A stretch of 64,000 bases of DNA, taken from contig NZ_JABJRC010000007.1 in the NCBI RefSeq assembly GCF_013131805.1, positions 428,045 to 492,044 of the forward strand. The letters run 5' to 3'. Both the position numbers and the translations under genes were made by a program. Below are positions 24,764 to 32,144 of this stretch, piece by piece. The first letter of the stretch is position 1; each line of letters starts with the position of its first letter. Origin of the DNA: Kribbella sandramycini (GTDB lineage: Bacteria > Actinomycetota > Actinomycetes > Propionibacteriales > Kribbellaceae). Below the pieces are notes generated by a model. It was not told where the DNA came from. It did not search any database and saw only the letters and a program-made list of their open reading frames with translations.

Positions 24764-25720
24764 TTAGACACCAGCCACCGTCCGGAGTTTCCGCAGCACT
24801 CCGTCGAGGACCTCACCGGGGCCTTCGACCACGGCATCCGGACCGTAGGAGGCGATCTCCTCGGCGAGTACGGCGGAATCGGCGTACGGGACGTGGAGCA
24901 GGTCCCAGCCCGCTTCGTACGGCTCGATGGCGTTCGAGCGGCGGCGCAGGCTGACGCACGAGCCCGTGCGCGCGCGGACCTTGGCTTCGGACGTCGGCCG
25001 CGGCGGTGCGAGCTCGGAGACCAGCGAACGCAGGTCTGTGCCCTCCGGGACGGTGAACGCGTTCGCATCACCGACTGTCTTCACGTCGCCGCCGATGCGC
25101 GACAGCCGGAACATCCTGGTCGCCTGACGATCCCTGTCCCGGCCGACGACGTACCAGCGCCCGTGCCAGGAGACGATGCCCCAGGGCTCGAGTGTGCGCG
25201 TCGTGGGCTCAGAAGCGCCGCTGCGGACATGCTGGAACCGCACCGCCCGCCGACTGACCACCGCGGCCCACAGCGGGTCGAACGCCGGCTCCGAGGCCCC
25301 GACGTGCGGCTCGATCGCACTGAGCGCGGACTGGTCGGTCTGAATCCCGGCGGCCTTCAGCTTGAGCACTGCGGACGTCGTCGCCTCGGAAAGACCCGCA
25401 TGCTGCCAGACGCGCGCAGCAACACCCAGCACAGCCGCCTCGTCCGGCTCCAGTTGGACCTCGGGCAGCTCGAACACGTCCCGACGGATCCGGTAGCCGA
25501 CCTCATCGGAGAAGAACTTGTCGATCGTGCCCATCTCGATCGGGATGCCGAGGTCGCGCAGCTCGTCCTTGTCGCGCTCGAACATCTTCTCGAAGGCGTC
25601 GTCGGTCTGACCGGCGTACCCCTCGACGACCTCCCGGATGCGCTCCTTGGTCACATACGTGCGCGCCACCAGGAGGCAGATGACCACGTTGAGCAGTCGC
25701 TCACTCTTGCGCGCCGACAC
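24764..25720 (-). CDS. pafB: PafB, WYL-domain subunit of the PafBC DNA-damage transcription activator
   Basis: 318 residues: winged helix (SERLLNVVICLLVARTYVTKERIREVV), WYL domain (VRFQHVRSGASEPTTRTLEPWGIVSWHGRWYVVGRDR) and WCX tail. It pairs with PafC as the sensor-activator of the mycobacterial-type RecA-independent damage response; the ligand bound by the WYL domains is thought to signal damage. GTG 25720 is preceded by AAGGTGG. A perfect GAAC-N4-GTTC LexA-type box lies 46 bases upstream, shared with the divergent DUF3866 gene. pafB ends directly at the palindromic insertion that now separates it from pafC. Confidence 0.92.
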   Translation of the reverse strand: MSARKSERLLNVVICLLVARTYVTKERIREVVEGYAGQTDDAFEKMFERDKDELRDLGIPIEMGTIDKFFSDEVGYRIRRDVFELPEVQLEPDEAAVLGVAARVWQHAGLSEATTSAVLKLKAAGIQTDQSALSAIEPHVGASEPAFDPLWAAVVSRRAVRFQHVRSGASEPTTRTLEPWGIVSWHGRWYVVGRDRDRQATRMFRLSRIGGDVKTVGDANAFTVPEGTDLRSLVSELAPPRPTSEAKVRARTGSCVSLRRRSNAIEPYEAGWDLLHVPYADSAVLAEEIASYGPDAVVEGPGEVLDGVLRKLRTVAGV

Positions 25721-25764
25721 CCGACCACCTTACGGCCTGACCGAGCCAAATCCCCCCTCCCCCA

Positions 25765-25780
25765 CCGAACAAGTGTTCGG
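25765..25780. promoter_or_regulatory. LexA (SOS) box in the pafB / DUF3866 divergent promoter
   Basis: CCGAACA-AG-TGTTCGG is perfectly symmetric and contains CGAAC-N4-GTTCG, the actinobacterial SOS-box consensus. It lies 30 bases before the DUF3866 GTG (25810) and 45 bases before the pafB GTG (25720). It therefore could repress either or both genes. A -10-like TAGAGT at 25799-25804 follows it for the DUF3866 direction. Confidence 0.65.
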
Positions 25781-25809
25781 ACCGCACTTCGGTCCCCTAG
25801 AGTCGCCCT

Positions 25810-26895
25810 GTGATTCGGTGGCGGGATGGTTTGGTGACGCAGGTTGGTCGGAGCTGGGCCGGTGCGGTCGAGCTGATGGTGCTGGTTGGTGAGCAGCCGG
25901 TTCGGGCGCTGGCGTACCCGGAGCTGGTCGGTACGCCGGTTGCGGGCGACCGGGTGCTGCTGAACGTCGGCGCACTCGACAAAGGGCTCGGTACGGGCGG
26001 GTACGCGCTGGTGGTCGCTCTGCCGGACCGCCTGCCGGAGGACCCGCCGGAGCATGGGCATCTGGTCAAGGCGCGCTACACGCCGCTGCAGGCGATGGTG
26101 CTGGGTGCCGACGAGCAGGACTCCCCGGACCACGCCGTACTGCGGGATGCGGACGACCTGTTCGGGACGCCGGTCGTCGTGGCGGACCTGCACTCGGCGC
26201 TGCCCGCCGTCCTGGCTGGGGTGTACGAAGCCCGGCCGAACACGCGGGTCGTGTACGTAATGACTGACGGTGGCGCCCTGCCGCTCGCCTTCTCGCGGAC
26301 CGTGGCGTCGCTACGGGACTGCGGCTGGCTGAGCGGCACTGTGACTGTCGGACAGGCGTACGGCGGTGATCGCGAAGCCGTTACGGTCCACACCGGCCTT
26401 CTGACCGCCGTGCACGTCCTGACAGCCGAGCTGGTCGTACTGACTCAGGGGCCGGGCAATCTGGGGACAGGCACCCGCTGGGGCTTCAGCGGCGTGCAGT
26501 CAGGTGAGGCCGTCAACGCGGTCGGGACACTGGGCGGCCGAGCCGTCGCATCGCTCCGCATCTCCGAGGCTGACCCGCGACCACGACACCGCGGTATCTC
26601 CCACCACAGCCTGACGGCGTACGGCAGGGTCGCGCTCCAGCCCGCGGACGTCGTCGTACCGGATCTGGACGGCGAGTTCGGGGATGCGGTCCGAGACGCG
26701 GCCGAACCGCTCAAGGCACGGCACCGCGTCGTCCGCGTCGGGGTCGAAGGCCTGTACGACGTACTGCAGGCCGCACCGGTCAAGCTGTCCACCATGGGTC
26801 GGGCGCTCGACCAAGACCGGGCGTACTTCGAGGCCGCGGCCGCTGCGGGCCGGCATGCGGCCCGGTTGGTGGACGTACCACCACCCGGGGTGTAG
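25810..26895 (+). CDS. DUF3866 family protein
   Basis: 361 residues matching the actinobacterial/Firmicute DUF3866 family, a soluble protein without known activity. Recognisable family segments are GDRVLLNVGALDKGLGTGGYALV, HGHLVKARYTPLQAMVLGADEQ and the later TQGPGNLGTGTRWGFSG with RISEADPRPRHRGISHHSL. Several Gly-rich loops and conserved histidines suggest an enzyme. GTG 25810 lies 5 bases after TAGAGT, suggesting leaderless translation. It is divergent from pafB across an SOS box, so DNA-damage control is possible. The spread of this family next to paf genes is a guess from this context only. Confidence 0.8.
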   Translation: MIRWRDGLVTQVGRSWAGAVELMVLVGEQPVRALAYPELVGTPVAGDRVLLNVGALDKGLGTGGYALVVALPDRLPEDPPEHGHLVKARYTPLQAMVLGADEQDSPDHAVLRDADDLFGTPVVVADLHSALPAVLAGVYEARPNTRVVYVMTDGGALPLAFSRTVASLRDCGWLSGTVTVGQAYGGDREAVTVHTGLLTAVHVLTAELVVLTQGPGNLGTGTRWGFSGVQSGEAVNAVGTLGGRAVASLRISEADPRPRHRGISHHSLTAYGRVALQPADVVVPDLDGEFGDAVRDAAEPLKARHRVVRVGVEGLYDVLQAAPVKLSTMGRALDQDRAYFEAAAAAGRHAARLVDVPPPGV

Positions 26896-26941
26896 TCGCA
26901 GTACTCCTGATTGCGACGGCCTTTCGGCCGACTCTGGAAGC

Positions 26942-27388
26942 ATGAACCCCTTCCAAGCCCCACTGACCGCACGGTGGGCCACCATGCTGTGGCTGCTCGC
27001 CGTCGGGGCCGGAGTCGCGGAGTCCGTGGTCGGAGTTGTCGGTGCGATCAAGGACGGCGCTCCGATGCCCGCTCTCGCTGCCCAGGTCGCCGTCCGCGCC
27101 CTCCTGTACGGCGCCCTGTTCGTCGTGATCGACCGCTACTTCCGGCACGGCGTCCGCTGGTCCCGCTACCTGCTCGCCGGCCTCCTCGGAACCGTCGGCG
27201 TCGCCTCACTCGTCTGGGGGCCAATCACCTGGCTGCTGGACCACGACCTCAGCAGCCTTGACTGGACGCCGTCGTCCGTGCTCACGTTCGCCTTGCGCAG
27301 CGTGCATCTGACCGCCGTACTGACCGCTCTGGCGCTCAGCTTCCACCCACAGACCAACAGGTGGTTCCAGCAACACAAAACCGCCTGA
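26942..27388 (+). CDS. Small four-TM membrane protein, unknown function
   Basis: 148 residues with hydrophobic segments near 13-35, 46-66, 78-95 and 120-138, and a basic C-terminus (HPQTNRWFQQHKTA). I do not recognise a family; the loop with RYFRHGVRWSRYLLAGLLG is rich in Arg and aromatic residues. GGAAG precedes ATG 26942. It follows DUF3866 by 46 bases and may be co-transcribed. Its last codons form the left arm of the bidirectional terminator shared with the FKBP gene. Confidence 0.7.
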   Translation: MNPFQAPLTARWATMLWLLAVGAGVAESVVGVVGAIKDGAPMPALAAQVAVRALLYGALFVVIDRYFRHGVRWSRYLLAGLLGTVGVASLVWGPITWLLDHDLSSLDWTPSSVLTFALRSVHLTAVLTALALSFHPQTNRWFQQHKTA

Positions 27389-27408
27389 CCACGGGTGTGG
27401 TCAGGCGG
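27381..27408. terminator. Bidirectional hairpin terminator between convergent genes
   Basis: A perfect 12-base stem, CCGCCTGACCAC with GTGGTCAGGCGG, closes a GGGT loop. It includes the stop codon of the membrane-protein gene and lies 12 bases beyond the FKBP stop on the other strand. An AAAA run precedes it on the plus strand, giving a U-run in the FKBP transcript. Confidence 0.8.
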
Positions 27409-27419
27409 TCTGCGGGAAA

Positions 27420-28391
27420 CTACTGGCCCTGCTGCTTCGGCGCCGGGAACGCGTTCAGCACGTCGATCACGGCGAAAGCGCTGACGGACTTGCCCTTGGC
27501 GTCCTTGGACGCCGGGAGCTCGACCAGGACGCGGCTGCCGACCGGAACCCCGGCCAGCCCGTCGAGGGCGCCGGCCTGTCCGTTCGGGCCCGGGCCGACC
27601 TGGAGCTGGTCGGTCGGGGCGCCCGGCTGCGCAGGCGCGGTCTGGCTGGCGGGCTGGCCGTCCCAGGTGCTGGCCTGCTTCTTGCCGGTGTAGTCGAAGA
27701 CGACGTACCGGCCGATCAGCTGGCTGCCCTTCTCGATCGGCTTGCCCTTGCCCTTGGCGACGACGACCGGCTTACCCGGCTTGGCCGGGGCCTTGAGGCC
27801 CGCGGCGACCGTGACCGTCGGCGCGGCGTTCAGCTCGCCGGCGACCTTGATCTTGGCGTCCGCGGCCGGGGCGACCGGGTCGGCGTCCAGCTTGGTGTCG
27901 TTGGCGGCGGAGCCGACCAGGTCGACGACGAAGATCAGCGTGTCGTCGCCCTTGATACCGGCCTGCTCGTTGCCCTTCTCCTTGTAGCCCTTGTCGGACG
28001 GGATCGACAACAGGATGCGGCTGCCGATCTTCTTGCCGACCAGCCCCTCGTCCCAGCCGCCGATGACGCCGCCGACGCCGATCGGGAACGACGACGGCGC
28101 GCCGCGGTCGTAGGAGTTGTCGAAGACCTTGCCGTCCCGCCAGATCTGGCCGAGGTAGTTCGCGGTGAGCAGCTCGCCCTTCTTCACCTCGGGACCGTCG
28201 CCCTCCTTGAGGACCTCGGTCACCAGGGCCTTGTCCGGGTCACCCTCGCGGTGCGTGATGGTCGGCTTCTGGCCGAACTCCGACGTCACCTTGATTCCAC
28301 CGGCTCCGAAGCCGTCCTTCTTGTCGGAACCACAGGCCACCATCGACGACCCCAGGGCCACCACAGCGACCAGACTCAGCAACTTGCGCAC
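27420..28391 (-). CDS. FKBP-type peptidyl-prolyl isomerase lipoprotein with two FKBP-like domains
   Basis: 323 residues. The lipoprotein signal MRKLLSLVAVVALGSSMVAC places a lipidated Cys at residue 20, anchoring it outside the membrane. Domain 1 (about 60-150) has the FKBP signature VKKGELLTANYLGQIWRDGKVFDNSY and GVGGVIGGWDEGLVG. Domain 2 (about 200-320) repeats the pattern with GRYVVFDYTGKKQASTWDG and GVPVGSRVLVELP. A Lys/Gly/Pro-rich linker joins them. It should assist folding of exported proteins. I start at GTG 28391, preceded by GAGGTG. Actinomycete proteasome loci commonly carry an FKBP gene next to paf genes, as here. Confidence 0.9.
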   Translation of the reverse strand: MRKLLSLVAVVALGSSMVACGSDKKDGFGAGGIKVTSEFGQKPTITHREGDPDKALVTEVLKEGDGPEVKKGELLTANYLGQIWRDGKVFDNSYDRGAPSSFPIGVGGVIGGWDEGLVGKKIGSRILLSIPSDKGYKEKGNEQAGIKGDDTLIFVVDLVGSAANDTKLDADPVAPAADAKIKVAGELNAAPTVTVAAGLKAPAKPGKPVVVAKGKGKPIEKGSQLIGRYVVFDYTGKKQASTWDGQPASQTAPAQPGAPTDQLQVGPGPNGQAGALDGLAGVPVGSRVLVELPASKDAKGKSVSAFAVIDVLNAFPAPKQQGQ

Positions 28392-28535
28392 GAACCTGCA
28401 CCTCGAAACATCCCGGCGCGGTCTGCGCCTCTCGCGATCCACGGTCAACAACGCGGACCACCCTAACCTGCAGGGGCAACCCCGCCATCCGACACGTGCG
28501 TCACCATTACGTCACACCACGTACAGTCACGGGCC

Positions 28536-29801
28536 TCAGAACCCCACTGCGTTGTACGGAGCGCGGTCCGGACGTAACAGCGCGTCCAGCCGGGTCACTG
28601 CGCCACCGGTGTGCTCCTGCAGCCGGCCGGCGTACTGGAAACTGGTTGCCGGGACGCCGCCGAGGTACAGCGACCCCAGCTCGTTCACTGTGAGGCTCAC
28701 ATCGGCGTCCTGGGAGGTCGGGTTGCAGACCGCACCGTCGGGACCGGCCTCCAGTTGCCAGGCCTGTCCGTCGATCTCGAGCACCAGCGTGTCGGTCGCG
28801 GCGTACGTACGGGCTTCCAGCGCGCGCTGTACGTCGAGGATGCGCAGCCAGAGGTTGTCGCGCGTTCGGGTCAGTTTGAGTGCCCGGGAGTTCGTCAGCA
28901 TCCAGCGCAGCGGCTCGTCGACCGGGCGCCGTCCGGCCACTACGCGTTTGGTGAGGTCGAAATCGAGTAGCAGGCCCCACAACGCGCGGTAGGCGTCGTA
29001 CGTGAGTGCTTCGAACGCCTCTACCTGTAGCTCACCGGCGTACTCCGGATCGGGCGACCAGGGCAGTCGGAAGATCGCAGCGCCGTCCACTTCATCTGCT
29101 GCGTCGCGGTGGATGAGGTGATGCGCACGCCCGGAGCCGTCGGCCGGCAGCTCGTCCAGACTGGACCACTTGCCAGGCAGCGGGCTGATCTCGCCGACTC
29201 GAACCGCGCGGGCGCGTTCATGGAGAACCGGCCACACCGCGGACGCCGTCGCCGCATCGACCAACTCCAGCGCGCCGGGGTCGTCATGCGGCCGGCTGAA
29301 GGCAACGTCGGTACGCCGAACCTCCCAGCGGTCCGCGAACGTCGCCGGCGCGAAGCCGTAGCGGCCGTAGATGGTGGCCTCACTCGCGCTGAGCCCAGCG
29401 ACGAACTCGCCACGCTCACGGCAGTCGTCGAGCATCGCGCCCATGATCCGGCGCAGGAGGCCGCGACGCCGGTAGGTCGGGAGCACCGCGGTCGCCGTGA
29501 CACCGCCCATCGGGACTTGACGACCACCGGGCAGGGTGAGCTCGACCGCCACAATCGCCGAACCGCCGGCGATCTTGCCGTCCACGAACGCCGCCTGCGG
29601 GCGGAAGCCCTCCCCGAGCAGGTCCTCGGCGTACCGCTCCACCTCCGCCGCGGTGGCCGGCCGCTGTGGTGACCAGGCGGCGCGCCCGGCGTACCAGGCC
29701 GCCGGCTCAGGCTCCTCCTGCGGGAAACCGTTCACGTACGGCAGCACTCGCAGGTACTCCACAGCCTCGGCCTGGGTGATCGGCCGGATCTCGATCGTCA
29801 T
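28536..29801 (-). CDS. Eis-like GNAT N-acetyltransferase
   Basis: 421 residues in the three-part Eis layout: N-terminal GNAT fold, second GNAT-like fold and a C-terminal sterol-carrier-like domain. The acetyl-CoA loop is R111-R-R-G-L-L. Tyr146 in IYGRYGF matches the proposed general acid of mycobacterial Eis. The protein ends in APYNAVGF, the terminal Phe carboxylate that acts as base in Eis. Eis proteins acetylate lysines or aminoglycoside amines at several positions and form hexamers. The gene sits between pafA and the FKBP gene. A GACCGT/ACGGTC dyad lies just upstream of its ATG. Confidence 0.88.
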   Translation of the reverse strand: MTIEIRPITQAEAVEYLRVLPYVNGFPQEEPEPAAWYAGRAAWSPQRPATAAEVERYAEDLLGEGFRPQAAFVDGKIAGGSAIVAVELTLPGGRQVPMGGVTATAVLPTYRRRGLLRRIMGAMLDDCRERGEFVAGLSASEATIYGRYGFAPATFADRWEVRRTDVAFSRPHDDPGALELVDAATASAVWPVLHERARAVRVGEISPLPGKWSSLDELPADGSGRAHHLIHRDAADEVDGAAIFRLPWSPDPEYAGELQVEAFEALTYDAYRALWGLLLDFDLTKRVVAGRRPVDEPLRWMLTNSRALKLTRTRDNLWLRILDVQRALEARTYAATDTLVLEIDGQAWQLEAGPDGAVCNPTSQDADVSLTVNELGSLYLGGVPATSFQYAGRLQEHTGGAVTRLDALLRPDRAPYNAVGF

Positions 29802-29803
29802 AC

Positions 29804-29820
29804 GACCGTTCTAGACGGTC
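29804..29820. promoter_or_regulatory. Dyad immediately upstream of the Eis-like gene
   Basis: GACCGT and ACGGTC, perfectly complementary, flank TCTAG, three bases before the ATG at 29801. On the coding strand the centre reads TAGAAC, a poor -10 element. An operator is plausible; no T-run or downstream context supports a terminator. Confidence 0.35.
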
Positions 29821-29853
29821 CGATCCCGGCCGGTCACCCGAATTAGCCCTCGG

Positions 29854-31215
29854 CTACATACTGGCGATGAGCTTCTCGACCCGCTCGTCGTGCGACTTGA
29901 ACGGGTCTTTGCAGAGGACGGTCCGCTGCGCCTGGTCGTTCAGCTTGAGGTGCACCCAGTCGACGGTGAAGTCGCGACGGCGCTCCTGCGCGCGCTTGAT
30001 GAACTCACCGCGCAGCCGGGCCCGCGTCGTCTGCGGCGGCACCGACTTGGCCTCGAAGACCCGCAGGTCGTCGACGACGCGCGTCACCGCGCCCTTGCGC
30101 TCCAGCAGGTAGTAGAGCCCGCGCGGCCGGTGGATGTCGTGGTAGGCGAGGTCGAGTTGCGCGACCCGCGGGCTGGCCAGGCCGAGGTTGTTCTGCTGGC
30201 GGTAGCGCTCGATCAGCCGGTACTTGATCACCCAGTCGATCTCCCGCTCGATCCCGGACAGGTCGCCGGACTCGATCGCCTTCAGGCACCGCTCCCACAG
30301 GTTCAGCGCGCGCTCGACGGCCGGCGTCCCCAACTCGCGGCGGTCGACGAAATCCCGCGCCTTGGTCAGGTACTCCGTCTGGATGTCGAGTGCGCTTGCC
30401 TCACGGCCGTTCGCCAGCCGGACCTCGCGGCGCCCGGTCATGTCGTGACTGATCTCGCGGATCGCCCGGATCGGGTTGTCCAGCGTCAGATCGCGCATGA
30501 CGATACCGGCCTCGATCATCCGCAGCACCAGATCCGTGCTGGCCACCTTGAGCAGCATCGTGGTCTCGGACATGTTCGAGTCGCCGACGATCACGTGCAG
30601 CCGGCGGAAGCGCTCGGCGTCCGCATGCGGCTCGTCGCGGGTGTTGATGATCGGGCGGGACCGCGTCGTCGCGCTGGAGACGCCCTCCCAGATGTGCTCG
30701 GCCCGCTGACTGACGGAGTACACCGCGCCGCGCGGCGTCTGCAGCACCTTGCCGGCCCCGCAGATCAGCTGCCGGGTGACCAGGAACGGGATCAGCACAT
30801 CCGCGAGCTTCGCGAAATCCCCATGCCGGCTGACCAGGTAGTTCTCGTGGCAGCCGTAGCTGTTACCCGCCGAGTCGGTGTTGTTCTTGAACAGGTACAC
30901 GTCGCCGAAGATGCCCTCGTCGTGCAGCCGCTTCTGCGCATCGACCAGCAGGCCCTCCAGAATCCGCTCGCCGGCCTTGTCGTGCGCGATCAGGTCGGTG
31001 ACCGAGTCGCACTCGCCGGTGGCGTACTCCGGGTGGGAGCCCACGTCGAGGTAGAGCCGCGCCCCGTTGCGGAGGAACACATTGCTGCTCCGCCCCCAGG
31101 ACACGACCCGCCGAAACAGGTACCGCGCCACCTCGTCGGGGGTCAGTCGGCGCTGACCGCGAAAGGTACACGTGACGCCGTACTCGTTCTCCAGACCGAA
31201 GATTCGCCGGTTCAC
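29854..31215 (-). CDS. pafA: Pup-protein ligase PafA
   Basis: 453 residues, the normal PafA length. It begins MNRRIFGLENEYGVTCTF, with E9 and the catalytic base D57 in LYLDVGSHPEYAT placed as in mycobacterial PafA. PafA phosphorylates the C-terminal Glu of Pup and joins it to substrate lysines, marking proteins for the proteasome. I start at GTG 31215, preceded by GTGGGGA; earlier in-frame starts add a non-conserved leader. No pup, dop, mpa or prcBA gene lies in the window; the upstream gene on this strand is rluB, which is unusual for pafA. Confidence 0.96.
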   Translation of the reverse strand: MNRRIFGLENEYGVTCTFRGQRRLTPDEVARYLFRRVVSWGRSSNVFLRNGARLYLDVGSHPEYATGECDSVTDLIAHDKAGERILEGLLVDAQKRLHDEGIFGDVYLFKNNTDSAGNSYGCHENYLVSRHGDFAKLADVLIPFLVTRQLICGAGKVLQTPRGAVYSVSQRAEHIWEGVSSATTRSRPIINTRDEPHADAERFRRLHVIVGDSNMSETTMLLKVASTDLVLRMIEAGIVMRDLTLDNPIRAIREISHDMTGRREVRLANGREASALDIQTEYLTKARDFVDRRELGTPAVERALNLWERCLKAIESGDLSGIEREIDWVIKYRLIERYRQQNNLGLASPRVAQLDLAYHDIHRPRGLYYLLERKGAVTRVVDDLRVFEAKSVPPQTTRARLRGEFIKRAQERRRDFTVDWVHLKLNDQAQRTVLCKDPFKSHDERVEKLIASM

Positions 31216-31304
31216 ATTCCCCACCCTACGTGCCCCCTCCGACAACCGCCCCAGATCTCAGGCGCGCCGCCGCCCGGCGTTACCCCTTTGATGTCAACGA
31301 GGAG

Positions 31305-31406
31305 CGGACCGCCCCCACTCACCAACTCGGACCGAGACCTCTCGCGCACGCTCAGCGGACCGGCCGAGGACCGCGTTTCGGGCAGTTGGTGAGTGTCTGG
31401 GGTCCG
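31305..31406. repeat. Long inverted repeat between rluB and pafA
   Basis: CACTCACCAACT (31316-31327) is perfectly complementary to AGTTGGTGAGTG (31384-31395). Outside it CGGACC (31305-31310) pairs with GGTCCG (31401-31406), with an unmatched patch between. The 56-base loop is G+C-rich. It starts 4 bases past the rluB stop on that strand. A large terminator/attenuator hairpin for rluB or a MITE-like relic are both possible. The rest of the 31216-31409 gap shows nothing convincing. Confidence 0.5.
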
Positions 31407-31409
31407 GCG

Positions 31410-32144
31410 CTAGAGATCGACCAGGTCGAGGAGTTGCCCGAGTTCCTTCGGGTCGAGTTCGCGGAGGTCGCCGGTGTGCAGGTTGCCGCGGCGGACCGGG
31501 CCGACGGCGGTGCGGGTCAGGCGTTTGACCGGGTGGCCGATCTCGTCGAACATGCGGCGGACGATGCGGTTGCGGCCCTCGTGCAGGGTGATCTGGATGA
31601 GGGTGCGGCCGCGGATGCTGGAGATCTCCTTGACGGTGTCGGCCTGGGCCGGGCCGTCTTCGAGCTGAACGCCGTCCAGGAGGCGGCGCAGAGTTCCCGG
31701 TTTGACGTTCCCTTCGACTTCGGCGACGTAGGTCTTGGAGACCTCGTACGACGGGTGCGCGAGCCGGTGCGCGAACTCGCCGTGGTTGGTCAGGAGGAGC
31801 AGGCCCTCGGTGTCGGTGTCCAGGCGGCCGATGTGGAACAGGCGCTCGGTGCGGTCCTGGACAAAGTCGGCGATACAGGAGCGGCCCTGCGGGTCCGACA
31901 TCGTCGTCACCACACCGCGCGGCTTGTTCAGCACGAGGTAAACGTGCGCACTGGTCGGCGGAATCCGCTCCCCGTCCACCCGGATCACCGAAACCGCCGG
32001 ATCGACCCGAGTCCCGAACTCCGTGACCACAGCGCCGTCCACCTCGACGCGGCCCTGCTCGATCAACAGCTCCGCATTACGCCGGCTGGCCACCCCCGCC
32101 TGCGCCAACGCCTTCTGCAGCCGGATGCCCTCGTCCTCACTCAC
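31410..32144 (-). CDS. rluB: 23S rRNA pseudouridine synthase, RsuA/RluB family
   Basis: 244 residues. An N-terminal S4 RNA-binding domain (RLQKALAQAGVASRRNAELLIEQGRVEVDG) precedes the catalytic domain. The active-site aspartate lies in HIGRLDTDTEGLLLLTN (GRLDxxTxG motif), followed by KTYVAEVEG and GRNRIVRRMFDEIGHPV. It converts a uridine in 23S rRNA to pseudouridine. I start at GTG 32144, overlapping the scpB stop by 8 bases with GGAG upstream. It is the last gene of the parA-RHH-scpA-scpB-rluB series, a common actinobacterial order. RluB versus another RsuA-family member is not certain. Confidence 0.88.
   Translation of the reverse strand: MSEDEGIRLQKALAQAGVASRRNAELLIEQGRVEVDGAVVTEFGTRVDPAVSVIRVDGERIPPTSAHVYLVLNKPRGVVTTMSDPQGRSCIADFVQDRTERLFHIGRLDTDTEGLLLLTNHGEFAHRLAHPSYEVSKTYVAEVEGNVKPGTLRRLLDGVQLEDGPAQADTVKEISSIRGRTLIQITLHEGRNRIVRRMFDEIGHPVKRLTRTAVGPVRRGNLHTGDLRELDPKELGQLLDLVDL

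Noticed and set aside
24656..25813. 385-codon plus-strand frame over pafB
   Set aside because: PafB is certain from its HTH and WYL domains; the opposite frame starts in the palindromic element and looks like antisense shadow.
31291..31392. 33-codon open frame on the plus strand within the rluB-pafA gap
   Set aside because: No ribosome site, overlaps the long inverted repeat, and no recognisable protein; more likely noncoding.
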